Origin: JAUXFS01 sp050329575
GTDB lineage: Bacteria; Pseudomonadota; Alphaproteobacteria; Rhodospirillales; Defluviicoccaceae
Reading direction: 5' to 3'
Assembly: GCA_050329575.1 (NCBI GenBank)
Contig: JBHJOP010000014.1
Coordinates: forward strand, 1 to 31,720
DNA: 31,720 bases
A program made the position numbers and the translations under genes. The notes beneath the pieces are model-generated. The model was given only the letters and a program-made list of their open reading frames with translations, searched no databases and was not told the DNA's origin. This document shows positions 19,702 to 27,753 of this stretch, piece by piece (positions within the stretch are counted from its first letter, which is position 1; each line of letters starts with the position of its first letter).

Positions 19702-20226
19702 ATGACCCCGCCCGGCCCGGAACCCGAAAAGGTCGACAAGCGCGCCGGCGGCACCCCGGCGGCCGGCAGGAGCAAGATCCTGATCATCGCCGGCGCGCTG
19801 GTCGTGATCGCCGGCGCAGGTCTCGCCGGAGCGCACTTCGCCGGCATGACGGATCCGCTGCTGGCTGCGATATCGGGTGGCGAAACGCCGACGGTCGACC
19901 CGCAACCCGCCGGCGGCAGCACGCCGGTCTTCTACGACATGCCGGATTTCGTCATCAGTCTGAACACCACCGATCGCAAGGCGCGGTTCATGAAGATCCG
20001 GGTCAGCCTCGAGATCGAGGACAAGGGCACCATCCCCGAACTGGAACGGTTGATGCCGCGGATCGTCGACAACATCCAGGTCTACCTCCGGGAACTCCGC
20101 ACGGACGACGTCAAGGGTTCGGCGGGAACCCATCGACTGCGCGAAGAGCTGTTGAGACGCATCAATGCTTCGATCGCGCCGCTGCGGATCGGTGACGTGC
20201 TGTTCAACGAGATCCTCCTGCAATAG
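19702..20226 (+). CDS. fliL: Flagellar basal body-associated protein FliL
   Basis: Single-pass inner-membrane protein near the stator. The 174-residue product has a short cytoplasmic N-terminus, a membrane helix around residues 24-47 (ILIIAGALVVIAGAGLAGAHF), and a periplasmic FliL domain: VFYDMPDFVISLNTTDRKARFMKIRVSLEIEDKG, MPRIVDNIQVYLRELRTDDVKGSAGTHRLREELLRRIN and the terminal IGDVLFNEILLQ. ATG 19702 starts the plus-strand motility operon. fliM follows after 30 bases. Confidence 0.96.
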   Translation: MTPPGPEPEKVDKRAGGTPAAGRSKILIIAGALVVIAGAGLAGAHFAGMTDPLLAAISGGETPTVDPQPAGGSTPVFYDMPDFVISLNTTDRKARFMKIRVSLEIEDKGTIPELERLMPRIVDNIQVYLRELRTDDVKGSAGTHRLREELLRRINASIAPLRIGDVLFNEILLQ

Positions 20227-20256
20227 CGGCGACGACGCACCGAGGAACGGGTGGTC

Positions 20257-21372
20257 ATGGCATCATCGAACCCCGCCGACAGCGATCGTGAGATCGCCGT
20301 TGCAGACGAAGAAAAAGCCGGCCCCGCCGCCGGCGTCCTGGATCAGGGCGCCGACGAATGGGAGGCGGCGGCCGAGGAGGGTGAGAACGGGGCGTTGCGC
20401 GATGCCGCCCGCGTGCTCAATCAGGACGAGATCGACAGCCTGCTCGGCTTCGACGATGGCGGTGAGCAGCGCGGCGACGGCGAGGGCATTCAGGCGATCC
20501 TCAACAGCTCGCTGGTGTCCTACGAGCGTCTGCCGATGCTCGAGGTGGTGTGTGACAGGTTGGTGCGCCTGATGTCGACCAGTCTGCGCAACTTCACCTC
20601 CGACAACGTCGAGGTGTCCATCGAGAGCATCGCGTCGGCCCGCTTCGGCGACTATCTGAACGCCATCCCGCTGCCGGCGATGCTGAGCGTCGTCAAGGCG
20701 GACGAGTGGGACAACTATGCGCTCGTCACCATCGATTCGGCCCTCATCTATTCGATCGTCGACGTCTTGCTGGGCGGCCGGCGCGGCACGGCCGCAATGC
20801 GGATCGAAGGGCGCCCCTACACGACGATCGAGCGGAATCTCGTCGAGCGCCTCATCCACGTGATGCTGGGGGATCTGAGCGCCGCGTTCGAGCCGCTGAG
20901 CCCGGTCACCTTCCGCTTCGAACGATTGGAGACCAATCCTCGCTTCGCCACGATCACCCGCCCGCCGAATGCCGTGATGGTCGCCCGTCTTCGGGTCGAC
21001 ATGGAGGATCGAGGCGGCGAGATCGAGGTGGTGTTGCCCTATGCGACCCTCGAACCCATTCGCGAGTTGCTTCTCCAGATGTTCATGGGGGAGAAGTTCG
21101 GGCACGATTCCATCTGGGAAGACCATCTCGCCAAGGCGATGTGGTCGACGGAGATCCAACTCGAGGCCGTCATGGACGAGCGCACCATGCGGCTGAAGGA
21201 CGTTTTCGATCTCGGTGTCGGCTCCCGGATCATGTTCGATGCGACCCCGCGAAGCATGATCGAACTGCGATGCAGCAGCGTTCCCCTGTTCGCGGCGAAA
21301 ATGGGACGCCAGAGCGACCGGATCGCGGTTCAGATCGAGCGTCAACTGGAAAAACCGCGCCGGGAGGACTGA
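20257..21372 (+). CDS. fliM: Flagellar motor switch protein FliM
   Basis: C-ring switch component that binds CheY-P and sets rotation direction. The CheY-binding motif LNQDEIDSLLGF is at residues 54-65, behind an acidic, alanine-rich N-terminal extension of about 50 residues; in enterobacteria it sits at the very start. The middle CheC-like domain (LPMLEVVCDRLVRLMSTSLRNFTSDNVEV ... LLGGRRG ... RPYTTIERNLVERLIHVML) and the C-terminal SpoA-like domain (LKDVFDLGVGSRIMFDA) are intact. ATG 20257 is chosen because GAGGAA (20242-20247) is correctly spaced for it; GTG 20251 is too close. The product is 371 residues. Confidence 0.97.
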   Translation: MASSNPADSDREIAVADEEKAGPAAGVLDQGADEWEAAAEEGENGALRDAARVLNQDEIDSLLGFDDGGEQRGDGEGIQAILNSSLVSYERLPMLEVVCDRLVRLMSTSLRNFTSDNVEVSIESIASARFGDYLNAIPLPAMLSVVKADEWDNYALVTIDSALIYSIVDVLLGGRRGTAAMRIEGRPYTTIERNLVERLIHVMLGDLSAAFEPLSPVTFRFERLETNPRFATITRPPNAVMVARLRVDMEDRGGEIEVVLPYATLEPIRELLLQMFMGEKFGHDSIWEDHLAKAMWSTEIQLEAVMDERTMRLKDVFDLGVGSRIMFDATPRSMIELRCSSVPLFAAKMGRQSDRIAVQIERQLEKPRRED

Positions 21373-21374
21373 TC

Positions 21375-21812
21375 GTGGACTGGGCTCTCGCTCTCGACGT
21401 GATCGTCGCCGTTCTGCTCGCCGTGACCATCGGCGTGGCCGCCATCCTGAACCACCGCCTCGGCCGGCTGCGCCGCAATCGGGACGAACTGGAGAAGCTG
21501 ACGGTCGAATTCGTGAAGGCGACTGGACACGCCGAGCAAAGCGTGGACAAGCTGACCCTGAGCACCGACGCCTTGCAGAAGAGGATCGATGCCGCGCAAG
21601 CCCTCAGCGACGATCTCGGCTTCCTGATCGACCGCGGCGGCAAGATCGCCGACCGCATCGAAGGCGAGGTCCGCGCCGCGCGCCCGTTGCAGGCCTCCCC
21701 GGCTCCACGCGCGGCCGCCGGCAAGCTCCGGCCGACCGCGAGCGCGACGAACGCGTCGCCCAAGTCGAGAGCGGAACAGGCCTTGCTCGAAGCGCTGCAG
21801 GGGCGGCGATAG
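21375..21812 (+). CDS. Small membrane coiled-coil protein in motility operon (DUF6468-type)
   Basis: A 145-residue protein starting with GTG 21375, two bases after the fliM stop, with GGGAGGA at 21362-21368. One N-terminal membrane helix (residues about 3-24, LALDVIVAVLLAVTIGVAAIL) is followed by a charged helical, probably coiled-coil stretch to about residue 100 (RRNRDELEKLTVEFVKATGHAEQSVDKL). The tail is low-complexity and ends SRAEQALLEALQGRR. It resembles the DUF6468 proteins found next to fliM in alphaproteobacteria; that family name is from memory. The function is unknown. Its place between fliM and motE suggests a motor- or stator-associated role. Confidence 0.8.
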   Translation: MDWALALDVIVAVLLAVTIGVAAILNHRLGRLRRNRDELEKLTVEFVKATGHAEQSVDKLTLSTDALQKRIDAAQALSDDLGFLIDRGGKIADRIEGEVRAARPLQASPAPRAAAGKLRPTASATNASPKSRAEQALLEALQGRR

Positions 21813-21831
21813 GGTCCCGGAACGCGCGGCG

Positions 21832-22530
21832 ATGACGATGACGATGACATCGCGCTTCCGCTTTCTGCCGATCATGCTGCTCGCCGTCTCGCTGGTGCTG
21901 ACGGTCAAGATCGGAACCATCTGGCATGGTCTCGACGCGACGTTCGACGTTTCGGCGATGGCGGCAGATGGCCATGCGGAGGCATCACCAACCGCTGCCA
22001 ACGTCGAGATGACGACGGACGGCGGGGCGGCCGCCCCACCCGCAGACGCGGTCGCCGCGCCACCCGCCGCGGACGATCGGCGGGACCTCCCGCTGAGCGA
22101 GGCCGAGATCGGCCTGCTGCAGCAACTCGCCCAACGCCGCGATGCTCTCGATGCCAGGACGCGCGCAACCGAGCAACGCGAAGCACTCTTGAGAGCCGCC
22201 GAGGCCCGGATCGACCAGAAGATCGGGGAACTCAAGTCGATGCAGGCGATCGTCGAGAGGCTGATCAAAGTCTATGATGAGCAGCAGGAAGCCAAGATCC
22301 AGTCCCTGGTGAAGATCTACGAAACGATGAAGCCGAAAGAGGCCGCTCGCATCTTCGAGGAACTCGAGATGGAGACGCTTCTCCTCGTCGCCGAACGGAT
22401 GAAGGAACGAAAGCTGGCGCCGATCATGGCCGTTATGGACCCGACCAAGGCGAAACGCGTGACCATCGAACTCGCCCGATTGCGCCAAGTGCTGCCCGCA
22501 CCGGTCCCGGTGTCCGGTCGGTCGGGATGA
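21832..22530 (+). CDS. motE: MotE-like flagellar protein (MgtE N-terminal-like domain)
   Basis: A 232-residue protein with an N-terminal membrane helix or signal segment (residues about 10-30), an Ala/Pro-rich linker, a coiled coil (about 88-165) and a C-terminal MgtE_N-like helical domain: YETMKPKEAARIFEELEMETLLLVAERMKERKLAPIMAVMDPTKAKRVT. This architecture is that of the MotE family. In Sinorhizobium meliloti, MotE is a periplasmic chaperone for the motility protein MotC. Three consecutive in-frame ATGs (21832, 21838, 21844) make the exact start uncertain; the first is used. It lies directly ahead of the MotB-like genes. Confidence 0.82.
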   Translation: MTMTMTSRFRFLPIMLLAVSLVLTVKIGTIWHGLDATFDVSAMAADGHAEASPTAANVEMTTDGGAAAPPADAVAAPPAADDRRDLPLSEAEIGLLQQLAQRRDALDARTRATEQREALLRAAEARIDQKIGELKSMQAIVERLIKVYDEQQEAKIQSLVKIYETMKPKEAARIFEELEMETLLLVAERMKERKLAPIMAVMDPTKAKRVTIELARLRQVLPAPVPVSGRSG

Positions 22531-22536
22531 AGCGAC

Positions 22537-23301
22537 ATGGCCGATCGGCCGGCGCTTGCAGGGTTCCCCCGTGCTCGCCCTGACGGCGCGAGCCCCCGGT
22601 GGTGTCGCACCCGCATCGTCGGTCATCCGCGTCCCGCTACCGGCCCGGTCGGCGGCGCCAGCACCCTGACGCTGTTTCTCGCCCTCTATCTCCTGGTGCT
22701 GGCCTTCTTCATCGTGCTGGTGAGCATCTCCACGACGGAGGAGGTCAAGTCGAACGCGGTGATGAACAGTCTCACGTCGGTGTTTGCATCCGCACAGGCG
22801 CCGACCACCTCGCCGACCGCGTTCGTCGCCGATGAGGGCGACGTCATCGCCGCCCGAGAGCATCAGCGTGCGATCTCCGACGCGTTCGCCACGCACCTCA
22901 GGATCGCCAGGGTCGAAAAGCTCCAGCCGGGTCGCCTGATGCGCGTCACGGTTCCCGCCCGGGCCCTGTTCGAGGACGGGCGGCCGACCCTTCGCCCGAG
23001 CAGCCGGCTGCTGTTCGACCGGATCGCGGCGGCGCTCGGCAGCCGTCCCGCCGGTCTTCGCTTTGAACTCGAATTCACCGTCGGACGGTCTCCCGAAGGT
23101 GGTCGTCGCGCGATCGAGGGGGCCTCTCTGGAGATCGATCGCGCCGGCGGTTTCGCCCGCGAGATGCTCGGCCACGGGGCTCCACCGGATGCCCTCTCGG
23201 TCGCCGTCGCTCCCGGCGACCCGGAACGCGTATCGATGACGTTCCATGTCCGCTCCCGGGGCGAAGGCGATTGGGTCGGTGATGCGGTGGTCGGAGACTG
23301 A
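22537..23301 (+). CDS. Degenerate MotB-like protein lacking the channel aspartate
   Basis: A 254-residue protein with a cytoplasmic N-terminus of about 40 residues, one membrane helix (about 43-64, TLTLFLALYLLVLAFFIVLV) and a periplasmic region. Residues about 140-240 line up in order with an OmpA/MotB C-terminal domain: ALFEDGRPTLRPSSRLLFDRIAAAL, then LRFELEFTVGRS, then SLEIDRAGGFAREMLGHGAPPDALSVAV. The helix has no acidic residue where MotB carries its proton-binding Asp. The peptidoglycan-binding GHTD is replaced by EFTVG, and NWELS is missing. The gene is intact, and its ribosome site GGGATGAAG overlaps the motE stop. It may be an accessory stator subunit; the MotB relation is inferred from pattern and context. 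Confidence 0.7.
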   Translation: MADRPALAGFPRARPDGASPRWCRTRIVGHPRPATGPVGGASTLTLFLALYLLVLAFFIVLVSISTTEEVKSNAVMNSLTSVFASAQAPTTSPTAFVADEGDVIAAREHQRAISDAFATHLRIARVEKLQPGRLMRVTVPARALFEDGRPTLRPSSRLLFDRIAAALGSRPAGLRFELEFTVGRSPEGGRRAIEGASLEIDRAGGFAREMLGHGAPPDALSVAVAPGDPERVSMTFHVRSRGEGDWVGDAVVGD

Positions 23302-23350
23302 ACGTGGATCCGGTCCCCGCTTCGGCACACCGAGGCCGCGCCTGCGGACC

Positions 23351-24085
23351 ATGATGGCGACGACGGCACCGGAGCGCCCATCGGGCGCGGGCAAGCCGTT
23401 GATCACGGCGCGGGCATGGATGATCACCTTCACGGATCTCGCCGCCCTGTTGCTGGCCTTTTTCGTTCTCCTGTTTTCGATGTCCACCGTGCGGCCGGAC
23501 TCCTGGCAGAACGCCGTCGACTCCCTTTCCCGAACGCTCAGTCCAACGAGGGTTGACAACGCCGTGCCCTCGGCTGTTCCCTTCAACATCGGCACGACAT
23601 CCCCCATACGGGCCAGCAACCTCGACTATTTGGCGACCGTGCTGAGAGAGGCGATGCGGGAAGACACCCTTTTGTCGCACGGGTCCGTCCTGCGCTCGGA
23701 GGAGCAGTTGGTCCTCGTGCTCCCGGGAGACCTGTTGTTCGAGAGCGGTCGCTCCGAACTGCCGGCGAGCGCCGTCCGGTCGTTGGCCGTTCTCGGCGGC
23801 GTGCTCGGCAATGTCGAGAACCAGATCGGCATCCACGGTCATACCGATCCGCAACCGGTGCGCGATGGCCCTTATCGCTCCAACTGGGAGCTTTCGCTCG
23901 CCCGTGCTGCCACGGTCGCCGACGCCCTGCGCGATGCCGGTTACGATCGCGACATCATCGCCTACGGCTTCGCCGACAGCCGCTACCATCGGTTGCCGGA
24001 CATCGACGAGGAACGGCGGCAGGCGCTCGCCCGGCGGGTGGACATCGTCATCCTGCCCACGCCACCTGCGGACAGACGGCCGTGA
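23351..24085 (+). CDS. motB: MotB-like flagellar motor (stator) protein, OmpA family
   Basis: A 244-residue stator protein. The MotB plug/helix is ITARAWMITFTDLAALLLAFFVLLFS with Asp29 at the position of the proton-accepting Asp32 of E. coli MotB. The C-terminal OmpA domain (about 120-235) has LLFESGRSELPASAVRSL, the peptidoglycan-binding GHTD (163-166), SNWELSLAR (Arg185), and RRVDIVILP. MotA is not in this window. ATG 23351 gives the best N-terminus; an in-frame ATG at 23282 would overlap the upstream gene by 20 bases and cannot be excluded. The stop overlaps the next gene. It could be annotated simply as an OmpA/MotB family protein. Confidence 0.85.
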   Translation: MMATTAPERPSGAGKPLITARAWMITFTDLAALLLAFFVLLFSMSTVRPDSWQNAVDSLSRTLSPTRVDNAVPSAVPFNIGTTSPIRASNLDYLATVLREAMREDTLLSHGSVLRSEEQLVLVLPGDLLFESGRSELPASAVRSLAVLGGVLGNVENQIGIHGHTDPQPVRDGPYRSNWELSLARAATVADALRDAGYDRDIIAYGFADSRYHRLPDIDEERRQALARRVDIVILPTPPADRRP

Positions 24086-27000
24086 TGTTTCTCCGACCGA
24101 GCAGGTCTGTGGTTGTTCGAGCGGCGGGCGGGGTGCCGGCGGTCGCGGTCCTGGTCTCGGCGTTCCTGTTGGCGAACGCCGCAGTGGTCGAGGCCGAGCA
24201 GACCGATGCCGGAACGGCGGGTATCGCCGAAGGGCCGACCGACACCTCCCCCCTGCCCTCGCCCGCGACGTCGCCACCGGCTCTCCCCTCCATCAGGGTG
24301 CGGACCGGCGAGCATGAGGGTTTCAGCCGCATCGTGTTCGACTGGCCGCAGCGGGTCCGCTACCGGATCGAACGGGCCGGGGACCTGGCGACGGTGGTGT
24401 TCGATCGACCGGGCCGCCTGGATCTCCGCTCCCTCGACGGCAGACGGCTCGCCCGCGTCGTCGATGCCAAGGTCACGGCCGGGGACACCGGGGCCACGGT
24501 CACCCTCAACCTGGCAGCGGGATCCCGTGTCGAGCATTTCCGACATGGGACGAAAGTGGTCGTCGACGTCCATGGCGCGGTCCCATCCGGCCGCGAAGGC
24601 GGCGCGCCGGCGCCGGCGCCGGCGCCGGTCCCCGAGGGCGTGGCCGCCGCGGGGACGGCCGCGAGCGAGGCGACCGGCGGCATGTCGGCTCGCGGACAGA
24701 CGTCGATCCAGGACGACATCGCCGCGTCGGTGGACGCCGCGCGAAAGGAGGCGGAGGGTTCGACGGCCGCGGACCCGATCGAGACCACGATCGCGACGCA
24801 GGGCGAGCCGGCAGAGCCTGCGGCGGAACGTCGACCCATCGAACCGGGATCGACCGTCGCCCGCCTCCGCTTCGATTGGCAGGAGCCGGTTGCCGCCGCG
24901 GTGTTCCGCCGCGGCGGCCGGCTGTGGATCGTCTTCGACGTGGCTCGCCCGCTCGATCTGCAGCCCCTGCGTGCGGCGGGCGAAGGAGCGATCCTCGATG
25001 TCGAGCGGATTCCCCACGATACGGCGACGGTCCTGGGGATGACCACCGTCGACGGCGTCAATCCCCGGTTGGGACGCGCCGGGCTCTCCTGGATCCTCGA
25101 TTTCGGCGCCCATCCGCTGACGGCTCTGGAGGGCATCGAGGCCCGGGCGGAGGTCGTCTCGCCGACCGGTTCGCGCCTGTTCCTGCCGGTCGCCGAGCCG
25201 GCCGAACCGATCGCGTGGACCGATCCCGCGGTCGGCGACACGCTCGTCGTCGTCCCCGTGCTGCCGCTCGCCCACGGCATGCACCGAACCCATGCCTATC
25301 CCCAGTTACGATTGCTGGCGACGGCGCAAGGCCTCGTGATCGAACCGCTTGCCGACGATCTCCGTGTCACCTCCTCGCGGGAGGGGGTCGAGATCACCAG
25401 GGCGGGAGAGCTCTACATCTCGCCCGTCCCGGAACCGATGAGGGCGGGAGCACGGATCGGTCCGCCACAGGAGGACGGCCGGCTGCTCGACTTGGCGGCA
25501 TGGACGGACGCCGACCCGACGCGGTTCGCCGACCAGCGGCGTCGATTGGTCCTCGCCATCGCCACGTCGACGGACGACACCCGCGAGGCCCGGCGGTTCG
25601 ACCTCGCCCGCTTCTATCTCGCTCATGCATTCGGGGCCGAGACCCTCGGCGTGCTGAAGCTGATCGCCGAGGATCGACCCGCCATCGAGACGGAGGCCGG
25701 GTTCCTGGCGATGCGCGGCGCCGCCAACGTCCTCATGGGTCGGTTCGCGGAGGGACATCGCGACCTCGCCCGCGGGAGCCTCGACGGCTCCGGCGAAGCC
25801 CGGCTGTGGCGAGCCGCTCTGCGGGCCGCGGAAGGAGCCCTGTCGGGAAGCATCGGCGAGCTGCAGGGCGATCTGGCGATCGTTCCCGGCTATCCGAAAC
25901 CGCTGCGCGCGGCGGTTGGACCGGCGCTTGTCGAGGCGGCGATCCTGCAAGGGCAGCCGATCGAGGCTGGGCGGCTTCTCGACCTGCTGCGCAGCGAAGG
26001 GCTGGGCCCGGGCGATCCGGCGGAGATCGGCTATCTGGAGGGTCGGCTTCTGGAGGCGAACGGCGATGCCGACGGCGCCATCGCCCGATGGACCGAGATC
26101 GAGCCGGGCGCGGGACGCCGGGCCCGTGCGAGGGCACTGCTGGCCCGTACGGAGCTGCAATGGAAAACGGGACGGATCTCGGCCGCGGAAGCCATCGACG
26201 CCCTCGAGGCCCTGCGGTTCGCATGGCGTGGAGACGCGCTGGAATTCCGTCTATTGCGCCGGCTCGGCCGGCTGTACCTCGACCAGGGTCGGCACGCCGA
26301 GGGTCTGCGGACATGGCGTGAGGCCGCCAGTCATTTTCCCGAGTTGACGCAGACCGCCGAGGTGACGAAGGACATGGCGGCCGCGTTCGAGGAATTTTTC
26401 CTCTCCGCCGACGCGAAGACGCTGCCGCCGCTGCAGGCGATCGCCCTGTACGACGAGTTCAGGGAACTGACACCCGTCGGCGACAAGGGGAACGCGATGA
26501 TCCGCAAGCTGGCCGACCGGCTCGTCGAGGTGGATCTCCTGCCGCGCGCCGCGGCACTGCTCGAAGACCAGGTCCGGTTCCGGCTCGAAGGCGTCGAGAA
26601 GGCCGACGCCGGCGCTCGTCTCGCCCTTGTCCACATCCTGGACCGACAACCGGAGCAGGCACTCGCGGCGCTGCAACGATCCACCGCCGACGGTCTCGGC
26701 GGGTCGCTGGCGACCCAGCGGCGACACCTTCGTGCGCGTGCCCTGGCGGAAACGGGTCGCCGAGACCTCGCCCTGGCCGCGCTCGAAGGGGACGACAGCG
26801 AGGAAGCCGATCTCCTTCGCGCCGACATCTTCTGGGATGCGGAGGACTGGATCCGCGCCGGCGAGGTGTTCCGCCGCATCGTGGCCGCGGAGGGCGCACG
26901 GCCGGGCGCGGGATTGTCGGACGAGCAGGCCGCCCCGGTGCTCAACCTCGCGGTGGCGCTGACCCTGGCGGGCAACGAGCGCGCCGTCGCGCGGCTGCGG

Positions 27001-27192
27001 AGCGACTACGAACGGGCGATGGACACGACCTCGTACGGCGACGCCTTTCGGCTGATCGTCGATGGCGAGCCGGTCGATCCGTCGCAGGCCCGCAGGATCG
27101 CGAGCAGAGTCGGCAAGGCCGAACGCTTCCGGGCCTTCCTCGCCGGCCTCGCGGAGGACCACGCGCGAGAGCCGCTCGACGCCGCGAACTGA
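24085..27192 (+). CDS. Large periplasmic AMIN-like and TPR-rich protein of the motility operon
   Basis: A 1035-residue protein with a Sec signal peptide (cleavage near residue 37). Two AMIN-like beta domains follow, at about residues 69-162 (IRVRTGEHEGFSRIVFDWP ... KVVVDVHG) and 256-350 (VARLRFDWQEPVAAAVFRRGGRLWIVFDV). Between them is an Ala/Pro linker containing APAPAPAPVP. From about residue 485 the chain is alpha-helical with TPR-like units (AHAFGAETLGVLKLI, LYLDQGRHAEGLRTWREA, LALAALEGDDSEEADLLRADIFWDAEDWIRAGEVF). AMIN domains in other proteins bind peptidoglycan. The start overlaps the motB stop as TGATG; GTG 24082 is an alternative. It may be a periplasmic scaffold for the motor. The exact family is not known to me. 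Confidence 0.82.
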   Translation: MFLRPSRSVVVRAAGGVPAVAVLVSAFLLANAAVVEAEQTDAGTAGIAEGPTDTSPLPSPATSPPALPSIRVRTGEHEGFSRIVFDWPQRVRYRIERAGDLATVVFDRPGRLDLRSLDGRRLARVVDAKVTAGDTGATVTLNLAAGSRVEHFRHGTKVVVDVHGAVPSGREGGAPAPAPAPVPEGVAAAGTAASEATGGMSARGQTSIQDDIAASVDAARKEAEGSTAADPIETTIATQGEPAEPAAERRPIEPGSTVARLRFDWQEPVAAAVFRRGGRLWIVFDVARPLDLQPLRAAGEGAILDVERIPHDTATVLGMTTVDGVNPRLGRAGLSWILDFGAHPLTALEGIEARAEVVSPTGSRLFLPVAEPAEPIAWTDPAVGDTLVVVPVLPLAHGMHRTHAYPQLRLLATAQGLVIEPLADDLRVTSSREGVEITRAGELYISPVPEPMRAGARIGPPQEDGRLLDLAAWTDADPTRFADQRRRLVLAIATSTDDTREARRFDLARFYLAHAFGAETLGVLKLIAEDRPAIETEAGFLAMRGAANVLMGRFAEGHRDLARGSLDGSGEARLWRAALRAAEGALSGSIGELQGDLAIVPGYPKPLRAAVGPALVEAAILQGQPIEAGRLLDLLRSEGLGPGDPAEIGYLEGRLLEANGDADGAIARWTEIEPGAGRRARARALLARTELQWKTGRISAAEAIDALEALRFAWRGDALEFRLLRRLGRLYLDQGRHAEGLRTWREAASHFPELTQTAEVTKDMAAAFEEFFLSADAKTLPPLQAIALYDEFRELTPVGDKGNAMIRKLADRLVEVDLLPRAAALLEDQVRFRLEGVEKADAGARLALVHILDRQPEQALAALQRSTADGLGGSLATQRRHLRARALAETGRRDLALAALEGDDSEEADLLRADIFWDAEDWIRAGEVFRRIVAAEGARPGAGLSDEQAAPVLNLAVALTLAGNERAVARLRSDYERAMDTTSYGDAFRLIVDGEPVDPSQARRIASRVGKAERFRAFLAGLAEDHAREPLDAAN
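24605..24628 (+). repeat. Hexanucleotide repeat (CGCCGG) x4 in linker
   Basis: Four perfect CGCCGG units encode the Ala-Pro linker between the two AMIN-like domains. The repeat is in frame, so copy-number slippage would lengthen or shorten the linker without a frameshift. Confidence 0.7.
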
Positions 27193-27224
27193 GGCGGCCG
27201 ACGGGGGGCGGCACGCGGCAAAAG

Positions 27225-27239
27225 GCGCAAAAATTGCGC
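27225..27239. promoter_or_regulatory. Palindrome GCGCAAAAATTGCGC upstream of speD
   Basis: A perfect 6-bp inverted repeat GCGCAA/TTGCGC with AAA between lies 71 bases before speD and 33 bases after the TPR gene. Its symmetry and AT core suggest a dimeric regulator site. It could also form a short hairpin, but no T-run follows. Confidence 0.4.
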
Positions 27240-27309
27240 TTGCAATCCGCATCGGCTTTCGATTAGGGTTCGGCTCCTTTTTCCTGGGGTCAACCCTTGC
27301 CGGGAGTGC

Positions 27310-27753
27310 GTGTCATTGCCCAAGGACCTGGACTTCACCGATCAAGGTGGGTCGCATCGAGCAACGAGCGTCACCGTTGGTTCGGATTACTTCATTGATC
27401 GGGACGGCGTGCGCTATGCGGGCGGCCATTTACTGTTGGACCTGTGGGGGGCCAGAAATCTGACCGACCCGGACCGCATCGGGGCGGCTCTCCGCGAGGC
27501 CGCACGGGCCGCCGGCGCCACCATTCTGCACACCCACCTCCATCAGTTCGGCGAGGGCGGCGGTGTGTCCGGCGTCCTCGTTCTGGCGGAATCGCATATC
27601 AGCATCCACACATGGCCGGAGCGTGATTTCGCCGCCATCGACATCTTCATGTGCGGGGCCTGCGACCCCCGCCGATCCGTGCCGGTGCTGCGATCCGCAT
27701 TCGAGCCGACCGAACTGGTGGTTTCGGAGCATCGGCGGGGTCTTGTCCGTTGA
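27310..27753 (+). CDS. speD: S-adenosylmethionine decarboxylase proenzyme (pyruvoyl-dependent, class 1B)
   Basis: Makes decarboxylated AdoMet, the aminopropyl donor for spermidine. The short 147-residue form self-cleaves to create a pyruvoyl group. The cleavage site is Glu94-Ser95 in LAESHISIHTWPE; His100 and Cys115 (FMCGACDP) are the expected processing and catalytic residues. They match Ser63, His68 and Cys83 of the Thermotoga enzyme with identical spacing. The GTG at 27310 is used. The GGGAG at 27302-27306 is better spaced for an in-frame TTG at 27316, so the true start may be two codons later. The stop overlaps the TTG start of speE. Confidence 0.95.
   Translation: MSLPKDLDFTDQGGSHRATSVTVGSDYFIDRDGVRYAGGHLLLDLWGARNLTDPDRIGAALREAARAAGATILHTHLHQFGEGGGVSGVLVLAESHISIHTWPERDFAAIDIFMCGACDPRRSVPVLRSAFEPTELVVSEHRRGLVR

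Noticed and set aside
18153..20195. Plus-strand open frame of 680 codons across flgG, flgF and fliL
   Set aside because: It covers three supported flagellar genes in other frames; no coherent protein features.
24601..24630. GC-rich hexamer repeat as a CRISPR-like or mobile repeat
   Set aside because: It is a short in-frame Ala-Pro linker repeat within a coding gene, without spacers.
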